Origin: Promethearchaeota archaeon | Lineage (GTDB): Archaea > Asgardarchaeota > Lokiarchaeia > Helarchaeales > RDOG01 | DNA length: 64,000 nucleotides | NCBI GenBank assembly: GCA_011365055.1 | Contig: RDOG01000002.1 | Span: forward strand, 317,425 to 381,424 | Direction of reading: 5' to 3' | Shown here: positions 36,736-45,692 of the stretch, piece by piece | Position numbering within the stretch: the stretch's first letter is position 1 | Layout of the letters: each line of letters opens with the position of its first letter | The notes under the pieces: generated by a model | Databases searched by the model: none | What the model saw: the letters and a program-made list of their open reading frames with translations, nothing else | What the model was told of the DNA's origin: nothing | Position numbers and translations under genes: made by a program

Positions 36736-37074
36736 TTAATTGCCAAATATTGCCAATATCATATCAAGCACTTGATATAATCCCAAATAACATAATAGAA
36801 GAAAGACCATACTTATAACTACTTCTATTAAAATCAAGATACCGACCCATGCTTTTTCGTACCCTTCTGAAGATCCTTGATAAGCTATATAGCCTACAAA
36901 TACAAGACAAATGAAGCATAAAATCATAAATATCCAGAAAATGGTAGGATCTAAGGGTATTAAACTTAACCTACCTATTATCATAAATATTATTGTATAC
37001 ACTATTATGAAAATTGAAAGTGCTAAAGCAGAAGCAGTTATCATATGATTTTTCGTATCATTTTCTATCGACAT
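36736..37074 (-). CDS. small membrane protein of unknown function
   Basis: A 112-residue protein with three membrane segments (about 15-37, 43-63 and 75-105) joined by short polar loops (YQGSSEGYEKAW between helices two and three). No family recognised. It is alone on the minus strand between the tetraether synthase gene and the unknown pair at 37255. Confidence 0.55.
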   Translation of the reverse strand: MSIENDTKNHMITASALALSIFIIVYTIIFMIIGRLSLIPLDPTIFWIFMILCFICLVFVGYIAYQGSSEGYEKAWVGILILIEVVISMVFLLLCYLGLYQVLDMILAIFGN

Positions 37075-37254
37075 TTTCCTTCACAAACATTACAATTACA
37101 TTCATACATAAATCCGTTTTGTTAATATTGAGTGGCATCGACAATTTTACACATTTCTTCATAATTCATTAATAATATAGGTGTTTTTTTTATTATAGAA
37201 AGAATCAAATAGATGTGGGAAAAAAATTTCTTTTTAAAAATGTAGGTGGAAGCA

Positions 37255-38166
37255 TTGCGGTATGATGAAAATTATTTGTCCGAAAACCAAGAAAAAAAGG
37301 TTAAAAAAGTACTCAAAGCAGTGCAAGATTATTATAAGTGGGATGATATTCCAGACTGCTCAGTGTTAGGACTAAATCCAGACGAGGAGATAGAAAAGTT
37401 AACACCAATTCTTAATAAACTCTCAGAATTGTATGAACAAGAGACAGATAAGAAAAAGAAGAAAGAATTTAAGAAGAAATATAAGGAAGTGAAACAGACA
37501 CAGACGAGTTTAAAAAATGAAGCTGATTATCGAATCAAAATCGTCCTTCCATTTAAGGATGTACTTAAACAAATGACCATCATGTCAGAATGGCGTAAAA
37601 CCGAATTCTTGGGTTCTAGTTATTACTCGTATACTTGTTTATTGGATCTCGTAATTGAATCACCTGTGATTTTTGGGCGAAAAGCCCGGAAAAAAATGCA
37701 CGGATTCGGAAATTTCTTTTTTGCACCGATTCAATTCAATTTACCTGAACTTGATAAAAAAATAGATGATGCAATTGTAGATGATAAAAGCGATGAATTT
37801 CTCCTCACACTTACAAGAGCAAATCCAATGATTGAAATGTTGGATAGAATATGTATGAGTAAAGAGGCGTGCGAACAGATGCGAATCATGAATCAAATGG
37901 AAAAAGATGGAGAACTTACTGGGATAAATATCGTGGATCAATTAAATCATAATTCTGATCTCGTCAAAAAAATGAAAAAGATTTGCCATTTTGGACATTA
38001 TAATGCAGGTATCATAAAAAATGTTAGTGAAATTGATGTTTCTACACTTTGTCTACCCCTGAAAAGAGGAACAATATTATATTTAATTGATTATGAGGAT
38101 AAGCATAAAAATTCCTTGCAAGCAATTGATACTCTTAAGGATGCTTTAATACATTTAGGGGGATGA
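37255..38166 (+). CDS. protein of unknown function, first of a coupled pair
   Basis: About 303 residues, soluble. A highly charged Lys/Glu helix (KKKKKEFKKKYKEVKQTQ, about residues 68-85) precedes a mixed region with FAPIQF, then CHFGHYN near residue 250 and a C-terminal ILYLIDYEDKHKNSLQAI stretch. I do not recognise a family. GTG 37246 opens the frame, but AGGTGG lies five bases before TTG 37255, which is preferred. Its TGA overlaps the ATG of the next gene (ATGA), so the two proteins are made together and probably form a complex. Confidence 0.65.
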   Translation: MRYDENYLSENQEKKVKKVLKAVQDYYKWDDIPDCSVLGLNPDEEIEKLTPILNKLSELYEQETDKKKKKEFKKKYKEVKQTQTSLKNEADYRIKIVLPFKDVLKQMTIMSEWRKTEFLGSSYYSYTCLLDLVIESPVIFGRKARKKMHGFGNFFFAPIQFNLPELDKKIDDAIVDDKSDEFLLTLTRANPMIEMLDRICMSKEACEQMRIMNQMEKDGELTGINIVDQLNHNSDLVKKMKKICHFGHYNAGIIKNVSEIDVSTLCLPLKRGTILYLIDYEDKHKNSLQAIDTLKDALIHLGG

Positions 38167-38987
38167 CCTTGAAATACATATTGGGTACGCTAAATAAAAA
38201 ACAAGAGAAATATGTAAAAAATTTTAAACAGATAAGTCCGATCATTGATTTAAGCTCCATGATTATTCGAATTCCAGATTCAATTGAAGTTGATAATGAA
38301 TTTGGCGAAAAAATCCGAGAATCGAAAAATAATTTTGAAAAAAGAAAAATAGAACAGGAATTTGAACGAAAAAGACTCGTCTTAGAAAATTTAATTCAAA
38401 TTCAATGTTCTCATAGTGATCCCCTTTTTAAATACCCAATATATTATGAAATCGTGCCCATCTCGACCAATCAAGGAACTATTCTTGAAGAAACTCTCAA
38501 CACGATCATAGATTACAATACTAATCCAGCCTTTTGCGGAAGGTTACATGAACAAAAAGAAATGGTCTGTTTTGCTGATTCACCTCTTCCTCAATCGGTT
38601 TTTAAATTTTTGAAATTTCTTAATCTCGAGGAGTTTTTGGAAGGGACATTCAATTTAGCCATCAACATTGCTGTGTTACGCCATACTATTGGCGTAAAAA
38701 AAATAAAAAAATTTGGACGAACTGCTTTTTTTGATGAACGGCTGGATATTGTCACGGAACAACCATTTTTCAAGCTCTTATCTAAATTTAAATATCGCGT
38801 TTTCAACGGATTTCAGCTTATTGACGCACCTGGAAAAGTGAATTTTGGTGATATAGAAACAGAATGCGTTGGATGTATGCTTCCAATTAACGAAAATCAA
38901 ATGATAATACAATTAGGTGATTTTAACAATATGAAAAAGAGTACTGCTTTTCCATTGTTAAAACATATTGTAAATCATTTGGTTTGA
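38163..38987 (+). CDS. protein of unknown function, second of a coupled pair
   Basis: 274 residues, soluble, with a charged helix (ESKNNFEKRKIEQEFERKR, about residues 60-78) near the N terminus and a conserved-looking middle (NPAFCGRLHEQKEMVCFAD). Four Cys are spread through the protein (near 85, 125, 138 and 237); no metal-binding CxxC pair except VGCM. No family recognised. Start ATG overlaps the stop of the preceding gene by four bases. Confidence 0.65.
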   Translation: MTLKYILGTLNKKQEKYVKNFKQISPIIDLSSMIIRIPDSIEVDNEFGEKIRESKNNFEKRKIEQEFERKRLVLENLIQIQCSHSDPLFKYPIYYEIVPISTNQGTILEETLNTIIDYNTNPAFCGRLHEQKEMVCFADSPLPQSVFKFLKFLNLEEFLEGTFNLAINIAVLRHTIGVKKIKKFGRTAFFDERLDIVTEQPFFKLLSKFKYRVFNGFQLIDAPGKVNFGDIETECVGCMLPINENQMIIQLGDFNNMKKSTAFPLLKHIVNHLV

Positions 38988-39091
38988 TTTTTAAAATTAA
39001 TAGATGCATGACAATATATTTCAATAATAGAAGATCAATAGTTTTTTCTAGGTTGTTAAAATTCTATAGTTGTAATAAAATTAATAAAATA

Positions 39092-40576
39092 TTAATGAAT
39101 GAATCTTCTTTTTCCATAAATTCCATAAATTTTTTTTCTTGACGGCTTAAACTTAATATTTTTTTCCATTAAGATTTTTAATACAGGTTGATCCTCTTTT
39201 TTGATATATTCTTCATCAAGGCCTAAAGTTCTTAAATGTTCTAAATGTTCCAAAACCTTAATGTCCGTGATCTGATTCTCTTCGAGGTCCAAATATTCCA
39301 AGTTAGGGAGATTGTCCAAATTCTCAATTTTAATTATTTGGTTTTTAGCAAGTCCCAAATGTCTTAAATTAGAAAGATGATCTAATCCTTCGATCTTCGT
39401 AATCTGGTTCCCAGAAAGGTCTAGTTGTTGTAGATCAGGCAAGTGCTCAAGTCCCTCGATCTTCGTAATCTGGTTCCCAGATAGGGCTAATTTTTGTAGA
39501 TTAGGCACGTGCTCAAATCCTTCGATTTTAGTGATCAGATTCTTGATAATAGTTAGGTCTTCTAAATTAGGCACGTGCTCAAGGCCCTCGATTTTTGTGA
39601 TTAAACTCTCATAAAGATATAATTCTTTCAAGTTAGGCACATACTCCAGATCCTCGATTTTCGTGATCGGGTTCTTGATAAGAGTTAATTTTTCTAAATA
39701 AGGCACGTGTTCCAATCCCTCGATCTTCGTGATTTGGCTATTGATAATCCTTAAAGAATGCAAGTTAGGCACGTGCTCCAACCACTTGAGATCCATAATC
39801 TCTTTACAGCGAAGAGATAGTTCTTGCAATTTAGGTAAATTTTTCAGCCACTCGAACTTCGAGAGCTGTTTTCCTGTAAATTTTAAACATTTTAAATTAT
39901 TGGGAAATTCAAATCCCTCGATCTCAGTGATCATGTTGCACTCAAGATCTAATTCTATTAAATTATTGAGGCTTGTTAATCCCTCGATCTTCGTGATCTG
40001 GTTCACGGATAGAGCTAATTTTTGTAGATTAGGCAAGTGCTCTAGTCCTTCGATTTTCGTGATCGGATTCCCAGAAAGATTTAGTTTTAGTAGATTAGGA
40101 AAGAGATCTAGTCCCTCGATTTTCTTGATCTGATTATCATTTAGAATTAATTCTCGCACGTTAGTGAGCTGCTCCAATTTTTCAATTTCTAGGATGGACG
40201 ATAGATCCATATAAGAAAGATTGAGGCAAGAACTATTAAGACCACGTCTAAAACGATTTATTGCCATATCCATCAATATTTTTCTTCCCTGTGCCATCGA
40301 GTTCCTTCCATTAAATGATTTTATAGAGCCCTTATCGGGAATTTTTTCATTTTTATCTAATTTCCTATCAAAGAAGATTATTAAGATAATACTAAATACA
40401 AACACGATAAGGCTAGGAATGAGCAAGTAGAAAATCTGAAACATAAAAAAACGTTGGAGAAGATAATATGGAATAAAATCTAGCAAATAATAGGGTATGA
40501 TAACAATTATCAATATTATAACAAAAGATGGAATCATTAAAATAATTCCTATCTTGAACCACTTTTCATCGTCCAT
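39092..40576 (-). CDS. membrane-anchored SDS22-type leucine-rich-repeat protein
   Basis: Seen: two N-terminal membrane helices (about 8-30 and 44-68), a basic linker, then about 15 leucine-rich repeats of mostly 22 residues with the consensus LPNLxxLxLxxNQITKIEGLEH, the SDS22 type. The polar region between membrane and repeats (about 70-125) is helical. In eukaryotes SDS22 regulates protein phosphatase 1; in archaea the role is unknown. The topology puts the repeats on the same side as the N terminus. Start is the ATG at 40576 with GGGAA upstream. The repeats are also visible at the DNA level (see the repeat entry). Confidence 0.85.
   Translation of the reverse strand: MDDEKWFKIGIILMIPSFVIILIIVIIPYYLLDFIPYYLLQRFFMFQIFYLLIPSLIVFVFSIILIIFFDRKLDKNEKIPDKGSIKSFNGRNSMAQGRKILMDMAINRFRRGLNSSCLNLSYMDLSSILEIEKLEQLTNVRELILNDNQIKKIEGLDLFPNLLKLNLSGNPITKIEGLEHLPNLQKLALSVNQITKIEGLTSLNNLIELDLECNMITEIEGFEFPNNLKCLKFTGKQLSKFEWLKNLPKLQELSLRCKEIMDLKWLEHVPNLHSLRIINSQITKIEGLEHVPYLEKLTLIKNPITKIEDLEYVPNLKELYLYESLITKIEGLEHVPNLEDLTIIKNLITKIEGFEHVPNLQKLALSGNQITKIEGLEHLPDLQQLDLSGNQITKIEGLDHLSNLRHLGLAKNQIIKIENLDNLPNLEYLDLEENQITDIKVLEHLEHLRTLGLDEEYIKKEDQPVLKILMEKNIKFKPSRKKIYGIYGKRRFIH
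39200..40170 (-). repeat. 66-base tandem coding repeats of the LRR gene
   Basis: The LRR units are 66 bases long and many share a block near TCGATCTTCGTGATCTGGTT and AGGCACGTGCTC (plus strand). The high DNA identity of several neighbouring units, for example around 39400-39500 and 39680-39780, suggests recent unit duplication or unequal crossing-over, while the units near 39820-39900 are more divergent. Confidence 0.7.
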
Positions 40577-40746
40577 TAAGAATATTCCCTCATTTAAAAT
40601 TTTAATTCCAATAAGACGGTTATAATCCTTTAAATTCTTATTATGATTAGAATTAATAGATCTGATATCATCATTAATAATTACAATTATGTCAATTAAT
40701 ATTATCTACCTTTATTAATAGATCTATATTTGAGTGTGAACTTATA

Positions 40747-41631
40747 ATGCCAAAAGCGAAAATAAATAATATTGAAATCGAATATGAAACAATTGGAGAT
40801 CCAACTTCAAAACCGTTACTTTTAATAGCGGGATTAGGAAGCCAATTACTTGCTTGGCCCGATGAAATGTGCAAAAATCTTGCGAATCGAGGCTTTTTTG
40901 TTATAAGATTCGATAATCGAGACATAGGTTTGTCAACTAAACTAAAAAATACTGGAATGCCAAATTTTATGGAAATTTCGGCGGCTCACGCTTGTGGTGA
41001 AAAACCAGAAGTACCTTATACTTTAGAGGACATGGCTGATGATGCTATTGGTGTTCTGGATACTCTTAATATAGATAAAGCACATATTTGTGGTGCTTCC
41101 ATGGGCGGAATGATTGCTCAAGTGATAGCATATCGACATCCAACTCGCGTTTCAACTCTCACGATAATTATGAGTACGACTGGAAATCCAACGCTTCCGC
41201 CTGGAAAACCAGAAATTATGGCAGCTTTTTTTGCTCCAGTTCCTTCCGAACGCGAAGCATATATTGAAGAAATGATAAAGCGCGATAGTCTCATTTACGG
41301 TAAATTCCCTTTTGATGAGAAACAATCAAGAGATTATAGAACTAAAGAATACGATAGAAGTTATTATCCAGAAGGTCCAGCTCGCCAAATGGCAGCAATG
41401 GCTGTTCCTGGCAATACACAACCTAAAATTTCAGCAATACAAGCTCCCACACTTGTCATTCACGGGAGTGAAGATCCATTTAATAGTATTGAGGCGGGAA
41501 AAGAGATTGCTAATACAATACCTGGAGCAGAATTATTGATTCTGGATGGAATGGGACATAGTTTTCCTCGTGAGATCATACCTCGTATAATAGACGCAAT
41601 AGTCGCAAATAATATTAAAGCTGGAAATTAA
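40747..41631 (+). CDS. alpha/beta-hydrolase
   Basis: Seen: the catalytic triad Ser118 in GASMGG, Asp243 in HGSEDPF and His271 in GMGHSFP, and an oxyanion-type GLGSQLLAW near residue 30. Length 294 and the RFDNRDIGLS stretch match the AB_hydrolase_1 esterase/epoxide-hydrolase/haloperoxidase-like group. The substrate is unknown. It is alone: upstream the LRR gene is divergent and downstream the chemotaxis-type gene converges. Confidence 0.85.
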   Translation: MPKAKINNIEIEYETIGDPTSKPLLLIAGLGSQLLAWPDEMCKNLANRGFFVIRFDNRDIGLSTKLKNTGMPNFMEISAAHACGEKPEVPYTLEDMADDAIGVLDTLNIDKAHICGASMGGMIAQVIAYRHPTRVSTLTIIMSTTGNPTLPPGKPEIMAAFFAPVPSEREAYIEEMIKRDSLIYGKFPFDEKQSRDYRTKEYDRSYYPEGPARQMAAMAVPGNTQPKISAIQAPTLVIHGSEDPFNSIEAGKEIANTIPGAELLILDGMGHSFPREIIPRIIDAIVANNIKAGN

Positions 41632-41787
41632 TAAATTCTTTAATTAATCTAAACTTATTTGAAAATGAAGAATTTAGTTAACTTAAAGGAGAATGAAATA
41701 TAATTCGCATTATACTTCATATAATTTTTTCAACTTTATGATAAATTACTAATAAAGATATTTAAAATTAAAAAAAAAAGGTTAAAA

Positions 41788-42744
41788 TTATTTAGAGGAG
41801 AGAATTTTTCTTTGTTTCGTTTCTTTTTCACCTAAAGTTGTCTTTAACGATTCTGCTTCTTCTCCTAAACGGTTGGCTGTTGCTACGATTTCTTCCATGG
41901 ATGCAGTCTGTTCTTCAGCAGAGGAACTTATTTCTTCCATGGCTGAAGAAGTTTCTTCACCTGCCGCTAATGCACCTTCTATATCTACATGAATCTTGCT
42001 TATTAATCCAACTGTTGCTTCAATCCGATTTATTATTTCAATAATTTTATTACTAGAATTTCCTACTGTAGTTTTGGATTCTTCTGCAAGCTTGCGAACT
42101 TCATCTGCAACTACTGCAAAGCCTCTTCCATGTTCACCTGCACGCCCAGCTTCAATGCTTGCATTAAGTGCCAATAAATTTGTTTGCTCGGCAATTTTTA
42201 TAATTATTTCCATGATTTTTCGAATTTCAGCACTTGAACTTTTAACAGATTCTGCATAACTACTTATTTCCTCTGCTGCTTGATTAATGTCTGAGAGCTG
42301 CTTGACTTGTCCTTGTGTACCTATAGATACTTCTTGCGTTGTTGAGGCAATTTCTTCTGCAGATGCATTTACTTCACTAGCACTTGCAGCTAATTCTGTT
42401 GCCATGTTTGCTACATTAATACTTACTTTTTGACTCGAATTTATTATATTTTGAAGCTTCAATCTATTTTTCTTTATAAATTTGACAGTATAATAGATTC
42501 CATAAACCGTACTACCAAGACCTAATGGAATTAAAAATGATGCAACTGTAAATGAAAAATCAAAATGAGCTGATATTATAGTAATTGTTACAAATATTTC
42601 TACGATTAAAATTATGAGGCATGCAACTCTGAATTCAATGGATTTAAAATCTCTCTCTAAATAAAACAAAAAACCTAAAGCCATTATTCCTAAGGTTACT
42701 GACAATAATACTATCATAAATTCCGTTGACATTAAAAATTGCAT
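41788..42744 (-). CDS. short methyl-accepting chemotaxis-type signalling protein (paralogue 1)
   Basis: Seen: three membrane helices (about 10-28, 38-58 and 65-88), then directly the cytoplasmic MCP coil, with the hairpin tip [23 protein letters not shown] and [13 protein letters not shown] intact. Ala/Glu-rich methylation-like helices ([11 protein letters not shown] and [18 protein letters not shown]) flank it. There is no extracellular sensor domain and no HAMP domain. The hairpin binds CheA/CheW in classical MCPs; no che gene is in the window. It is the most divergent of the four paralogues, yet shares a 71-base identical stretch with paralogue 2. ATG start, weak upstream site. Confidence 0.88.
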   Translation of the reverse strand: MQFLMSTEFMIVLLSVTLGIMALGFLFYLERDFKSIEFRVACLIILIVEIFVTITIISAHFDFSFTVASFLIPLGLGSTVYGIYYTVKFIKKNRLKLQNIINSSQKVSINVANMATELAASASEVNASAEEIASTTQEVSIGTQGQVKQLSDINQAAEEISSYAESVKSSSAEIRKIMEIIIKIAEQTNLLALNASIEAGRAGEHGRGFAVVADEVRKLAEESKTTVGNSSNKIIEIINRIEATVGLISKIHVDIEGALAAGEETSSAMEEISSSAEEQTASMEEIVATANRLGEEAESLKTTLGEKETKQRKILSSK

Positions 42745-42995
42745 TTTATTAACACATCAAATTTTTGAATTAATTAAGAATCTTACTAAATATATTAATT
42801 ATTATTGAACTAAAAAAATGAAATGATTTGAACATTATGACCAAAAATCAACAATTTACTATAACTTTATGTTCTTAAAATTTAAAAAAAAAAAAATTAA
42901 TCTATTGAAAAATCAAAAAGTTATTTGATTTCGGAGAATTAATTTTTTAATAATGAAAATTCTATCAAGAATTAAAAACAAGGTGAAAGATAATT

Positions 42996-43553
42996 ATGTC
43001 AAATCCATTTAAAGGGAAACCCCCCAAGATAATGAAGAGCCCCGTTAATAAAATGGAGCCAAAAATCCATCCTTCTGTATTTGTTGCACCAAACGCGACC
43101 ATTGTTGGTGATGTTGAGATAGATGAAGGAACAAATATTTGGTTTAATGTTGTTATTCGAGCTGAAATGTCAAAAATTACGATTGGAAAAAATTGTTCCA
43201 TTCAAGAAAACGTCGTGATTCACACGGAACCAGGTACTGAATTGCATATTGGAGATAACGTGCTAATGGGTCATTGTGCGATGGTTCATGGACCAGGAAA
43301 AATCGGAAATAATGTCATGATAGGAATTTCTTCAACAATATTACAAGCTCATGATATAGCGGATAATGTTGTCATTGCTGCAGGAGGCGTTGCGAGAGGA
43401 AAATTAGAAACCATGGGCATGTACGCAGGCAATGTAGTTGCTCAACGAAAGAAAGAACTTAAAAAAAGTGATATTAGAAATCTCCAAGCAGGGATCACTT
43501 TTTACGTAGATAATGGTAAGAAATTCAAGGCAGCTCTTGAAGAAGAAAAATAA
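42996..43553 (+). CDS. gamma-carbonic anhydrase-like hexapeptide protein
   Basis: Left-handed beta-helix protein of the YrdA/Cam group. Seen: hexapeptide repeats from about residue 25, and the three zinc-ligand His of gamma-carbonic anhydrases: H76 (VVIHTEPG), H93 and H98 (MGHCAMVHG). The Asn/Arg positions in WFNVVIRAE are also as in the family. Length 185 is normal for CamH-type proteins without the acidic loop of Cam. It may hydrate CO2, though many such proteins show no measurable activity. AGGTGAAAG before the ATG decides the start. Confidence 0.85.
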   Translation: MSNPFKGKPPKIMKSPVNKMEPKIHPSVFVAPNATIVGDVEIDEGTNIWFNVVIRAEMSKITIGKNCSIQENVVIHTEPGTELHIGDNVLMGHCAMVHGPGKIGNNVMIGISSTILQAHDIADNVVIAAGGVARGKLETMGMYAGNVVAQRKKELKKSDIRNLQAGITFYVDNGKKFKAALEEEK

Positions 43554-43560
43554 TTATTAG

Positions 43561-43734
43561 TTATAAATTAAATTTTTCTTCTATTTTACAATCAACACAT
43601 ATATAATGCCCCTTAGGACAGAAAATATTTAGGAGATCTTTTTTTTTACAAACTTGACATTCAAGTTCCATGCAACTTTCTTTCTGAGTTACATATTTTA
43701 AGCGTGTTCCGCATATCTCACAACGATCTTTCAT
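43561..43734 (-). CDS. small double zinc-ribbon protein, DUF5714-like
   Basis: About 57 residues with four Cys pairs: CEICG, CQVC, then FCPKGHYICVDC. The pattern CxxCGxxLxY...CxxC...CPxGHYxCxxC resembles the N-terminal part of DUF5714 proteins of methanogens, without the rest of that protein. It lies right after the TrmB gene in the same direction (stop and frame start almost touch), so both are likely one transcript. It might be a partner of the regulator or a metal carrier; this is inference. ATG at 43734; TTG at 43743 is possible. Confidence 0.6.
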   Translation of the reverse strand: MKDRCEICGTRLKYVTQKESCMELECQVCKKKDLLNIFCPKGHYICVDCKIEEKFNL

Positions 43735-43745
43735 TTTAAACAAAT

Positions 43746-44576
43746 TTATTTAATGATAAAATTAAGTTCTTTAGCATTATTCCAGAGTTCAAAGAATTTA
43801 TCCCGTAATTCTGACCCTAATTTTTTTTGCCAAAAATATAGCATCGCCAAATTTTCACTAGGATTAATTGGATTCGCTATCTTTAGAATAATCTTTTCCT
43901 CATCAATAATATCAAAATTATATACATTAATTTCGGTAATTCTAATATTCATTTTGGATATCAAAGGAATGAAGTCCTTCATGGCGGAAGTGTTAATTTT
44001 TGAAAGATTTTTACTGTTAAATCCGCCAATTAGTATTTTAATATCCACACCTCTATCTAATAATGAATTTACTATTCGATCAGGCTCTAAAAATTCGAGA
44101 GTTGAATCAGTACTGTAACAACTCATATCTGCACACATTAATAATTCAGTTTCTGCTTCTTTTATCTTTTCTACAAGGCGCGCAATAGCATTATCTTCCG
44201 AAAATAAGGCAATACTCCAAAATAATTCTTCACTAGCGTTTGGTCGTTTAAGTTGGGATAATTTTTTTTCTAATATTGGAGCTTTTTCTTTTAAAGATTG
44301 AAAATCCTCTTCTTTCTTTGTTATTAGATTTTTTAAAGCAACTTTTGGTGGTTTTGCACTATATTTTTTAGGTCGGGAATCTTGTCTTTCAATTAAGCCT
44401 TTATCTTCTAATGAACCTAATATATCATACACTCTACCGGTTGGAATATTTGATTCTTTAACGATTTCTTTAGCTATTTTAACTCCAGTTAGTAACGAAA
44501 TGTAAGCTCTTGCTTCATAACTTGATAGTCCAAATATCTCAAGTTCTTCTGTTGAAATATTTTCTGTGTCAATCAT
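43746..44576 (-). CDS. TrmB-family transcriptional regulator
   Basis: Seen: an N-terminal winged HTH (LEIFGLSSYEARAYISLL, IAKEIVKESNIPTGRVYDIL, LEDKGLIERQ), a coiled-coil dimer segment (about 85-115), and a C-terminal PLD-like effector domain (ELLMCADMSCYS) as in TrmB/TrmBL proteins. Sugar-type ligands are usual for TrmB but not proven here. It is divergent from an SDR/aldo-keto reductase set; a perfect palindrome between them is its likely operator, so autoregulation and control of the set are expected. Confidence 0.88.
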   Translation of the reverse strand: MIDTENISTEELEIFGLSSYEARAYISLLTGVKIAKEIVKESNIPTGRVYDILGSLEDKGLIERQDSRPKKYSAKPPKVALKNLITKKEEDFQSLKEKAPILEKKLSQLKRPNASEELFWSIALFSEDNAIARLVEKIKEAETELLMCADMSCYSTDSTLEFLEPDRIVNSLLDRGVDIKILIGGFNSKNLSKINTSAMKDFIPLISKMNIRITEINVYNFDIIDEEKIILKIANPINPSENLAMLYFWQKKLGSELRDKFFELWNNAKELNFIIK

Positions 44577-44658
44577 TTCTATTCATCTAAAATAATAGCT
44601 TCTGTGTATAAAAAAATTTTCAACTAAAAGTTGTTTTTTTCAAAGTAAAATGTATTTA

Positions 44659-44681
44659 ATAAACAACTTATTATTGTTTAT
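44659..44681. promoter_or_regulatory. palindrome in the divergent TrmB/SDR promoter
   Basis: ATAAACAA (44659-44666) and TTGTTTAT (44674-44681) form a perfect 8-base inverted repeat with a 7-base spacer, 61 bases before the SDR start. A second, shorter palindrome, CAACT-AAA-AGTTG, lies at 44621-44633, between this site and the regulator gene. The first copy probably overlaps the TATA region of one or both genes and suits binding of a TrmB dimer. Confidence 0.6.
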
Positions 44682-44741
44682 ATAAATAGTTGAATATCTC
44701 GAGAATATAACTAACTGGATAAAAATTAAGGAGAATAAATT

Positions 44742-45668
44742 TTGTCAAAAAAGAAATGGACAACCGAAGACATTCCTGATCTTACGGAAAAGGTAATAAT
44801 CGTTACTGGTGCAAATTCGGGCATTGGATTTGAAGCTACTAAAGAGTTTGTACGGAAAGGTGCTGAAACAATACTTGCTTGTCGAAACGAAGAAAAGGCT
44901 TCAAAAGCATTTGATCGAATCAAGAAGGAAATACCAGATGCAAAAATCAAGGTAATGCAACTTGACTTAGCAAGCTTGAAGTCAATTCACCAATTTACAG
45001 AAGAATTTAAAAAACAATATTCTCGATTGGATGTCCTTCTAAACAACGCAGGAATAATGATGGATCCTTATGGAACAACAGAAGATGGATTTGAACGACA
45101 AGTTGGGATAAATCATCTTGGTCATTTTGCTTTGACGGGTCTATTATTTGATCTAATAGCCAATACATCTGGCGCTAGGGTTGTCAATGTTAGCAGTAAC
45201 GGTCATAGAGTTGGGAATATGGATTTCACTAATTTTTTATATAAAGACGGTAAAGGATATACGCGAACTGGAGCTTATGGAAGATCAAAATTAGCAAACT
45301 TATTATTCACATATGAATTAGATAGGCGTTTCAGAAAAGCAAACATTAATGCTATTGCAGTTGCTGCTCATCCTGGTGCATCGCGTACAGAATTAGGAAG
45401 AAGTGAGCTATTAAGAATTGGCAAGATCATTCTTTATCCAATGACGTTGATTATGTCGCAAAATGCTGCAAATGGCGCATTACCTTCAATCCGTGCTGCT
45501 GTTGATCCAGAAGTTCAAGGGAGCGATTATTATGGCCCAAGTGGAATAGGTGAAATGAAAGGATACCCTATCAAAGTAGAATCTAGTAAAGCTTCTCACA
45601 ATGAAGAGGATGCGAAAAAGTTGTGGGAAATTTCTGAAGAGTTAACTGGGGTTAAATATTCAATTTAA
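44742..45668 (+). CDS. short-chain dehydrogenase, retinol-dehydrogenase-like
   Basis: Seen: TGANSGIG cofactor motif near residue 22, LNNAGIM, NVSSNGH with the catalytic Ser, YGRSK (YxxxK) near residue 180 and the C-terminal HPGASRTELGR typical of the RDH/WWOX-like SDRs. The Arg/Asn-rich CRNEEKA after strand 2 favours NADP. Length 308. TTG start with AAGGAG upstream. First gene of the TrmB-controlled set. Substrate unknown. Confidence 0.88.
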   Translation: MSKKKWTTEDIPDLTEKVIIVTGANSGIGFEATKEFVRKGAETILACRNEEKASKAFDRIKKEIPDAKIKVMQLDLASLKSIHQFTEEFKKQYSRLDVLLNNAGIMMDPYGTTEDGFERQVGINHLGHFALTGLLFDLIANTSGARVVNVSSNGHRVGNMDFTNFLYKDGKGYTRTGAYGRSKLANLLFTYELDRRFRKANINAIAVAAHPGASRTELGRSELLRIGKIILYPMTLIMSQNAANGALPSIRAAVDPEVQGSDYYGPSGIGEMKGYPIKVESSKASHNEEDAKKLWEISEELTGVKYSI

Positions 45669-45692
45669 TGAAAAGATAAAAATTAGGAGATT

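Noticed and set aside
39300..40150. Regularly spaced repeats that could look like a CRISPR array
   Set aside because: The period is 66 bases, the spacers are not unique sequences, and the repeats encode the leucine-rich-repeat protein in frame.
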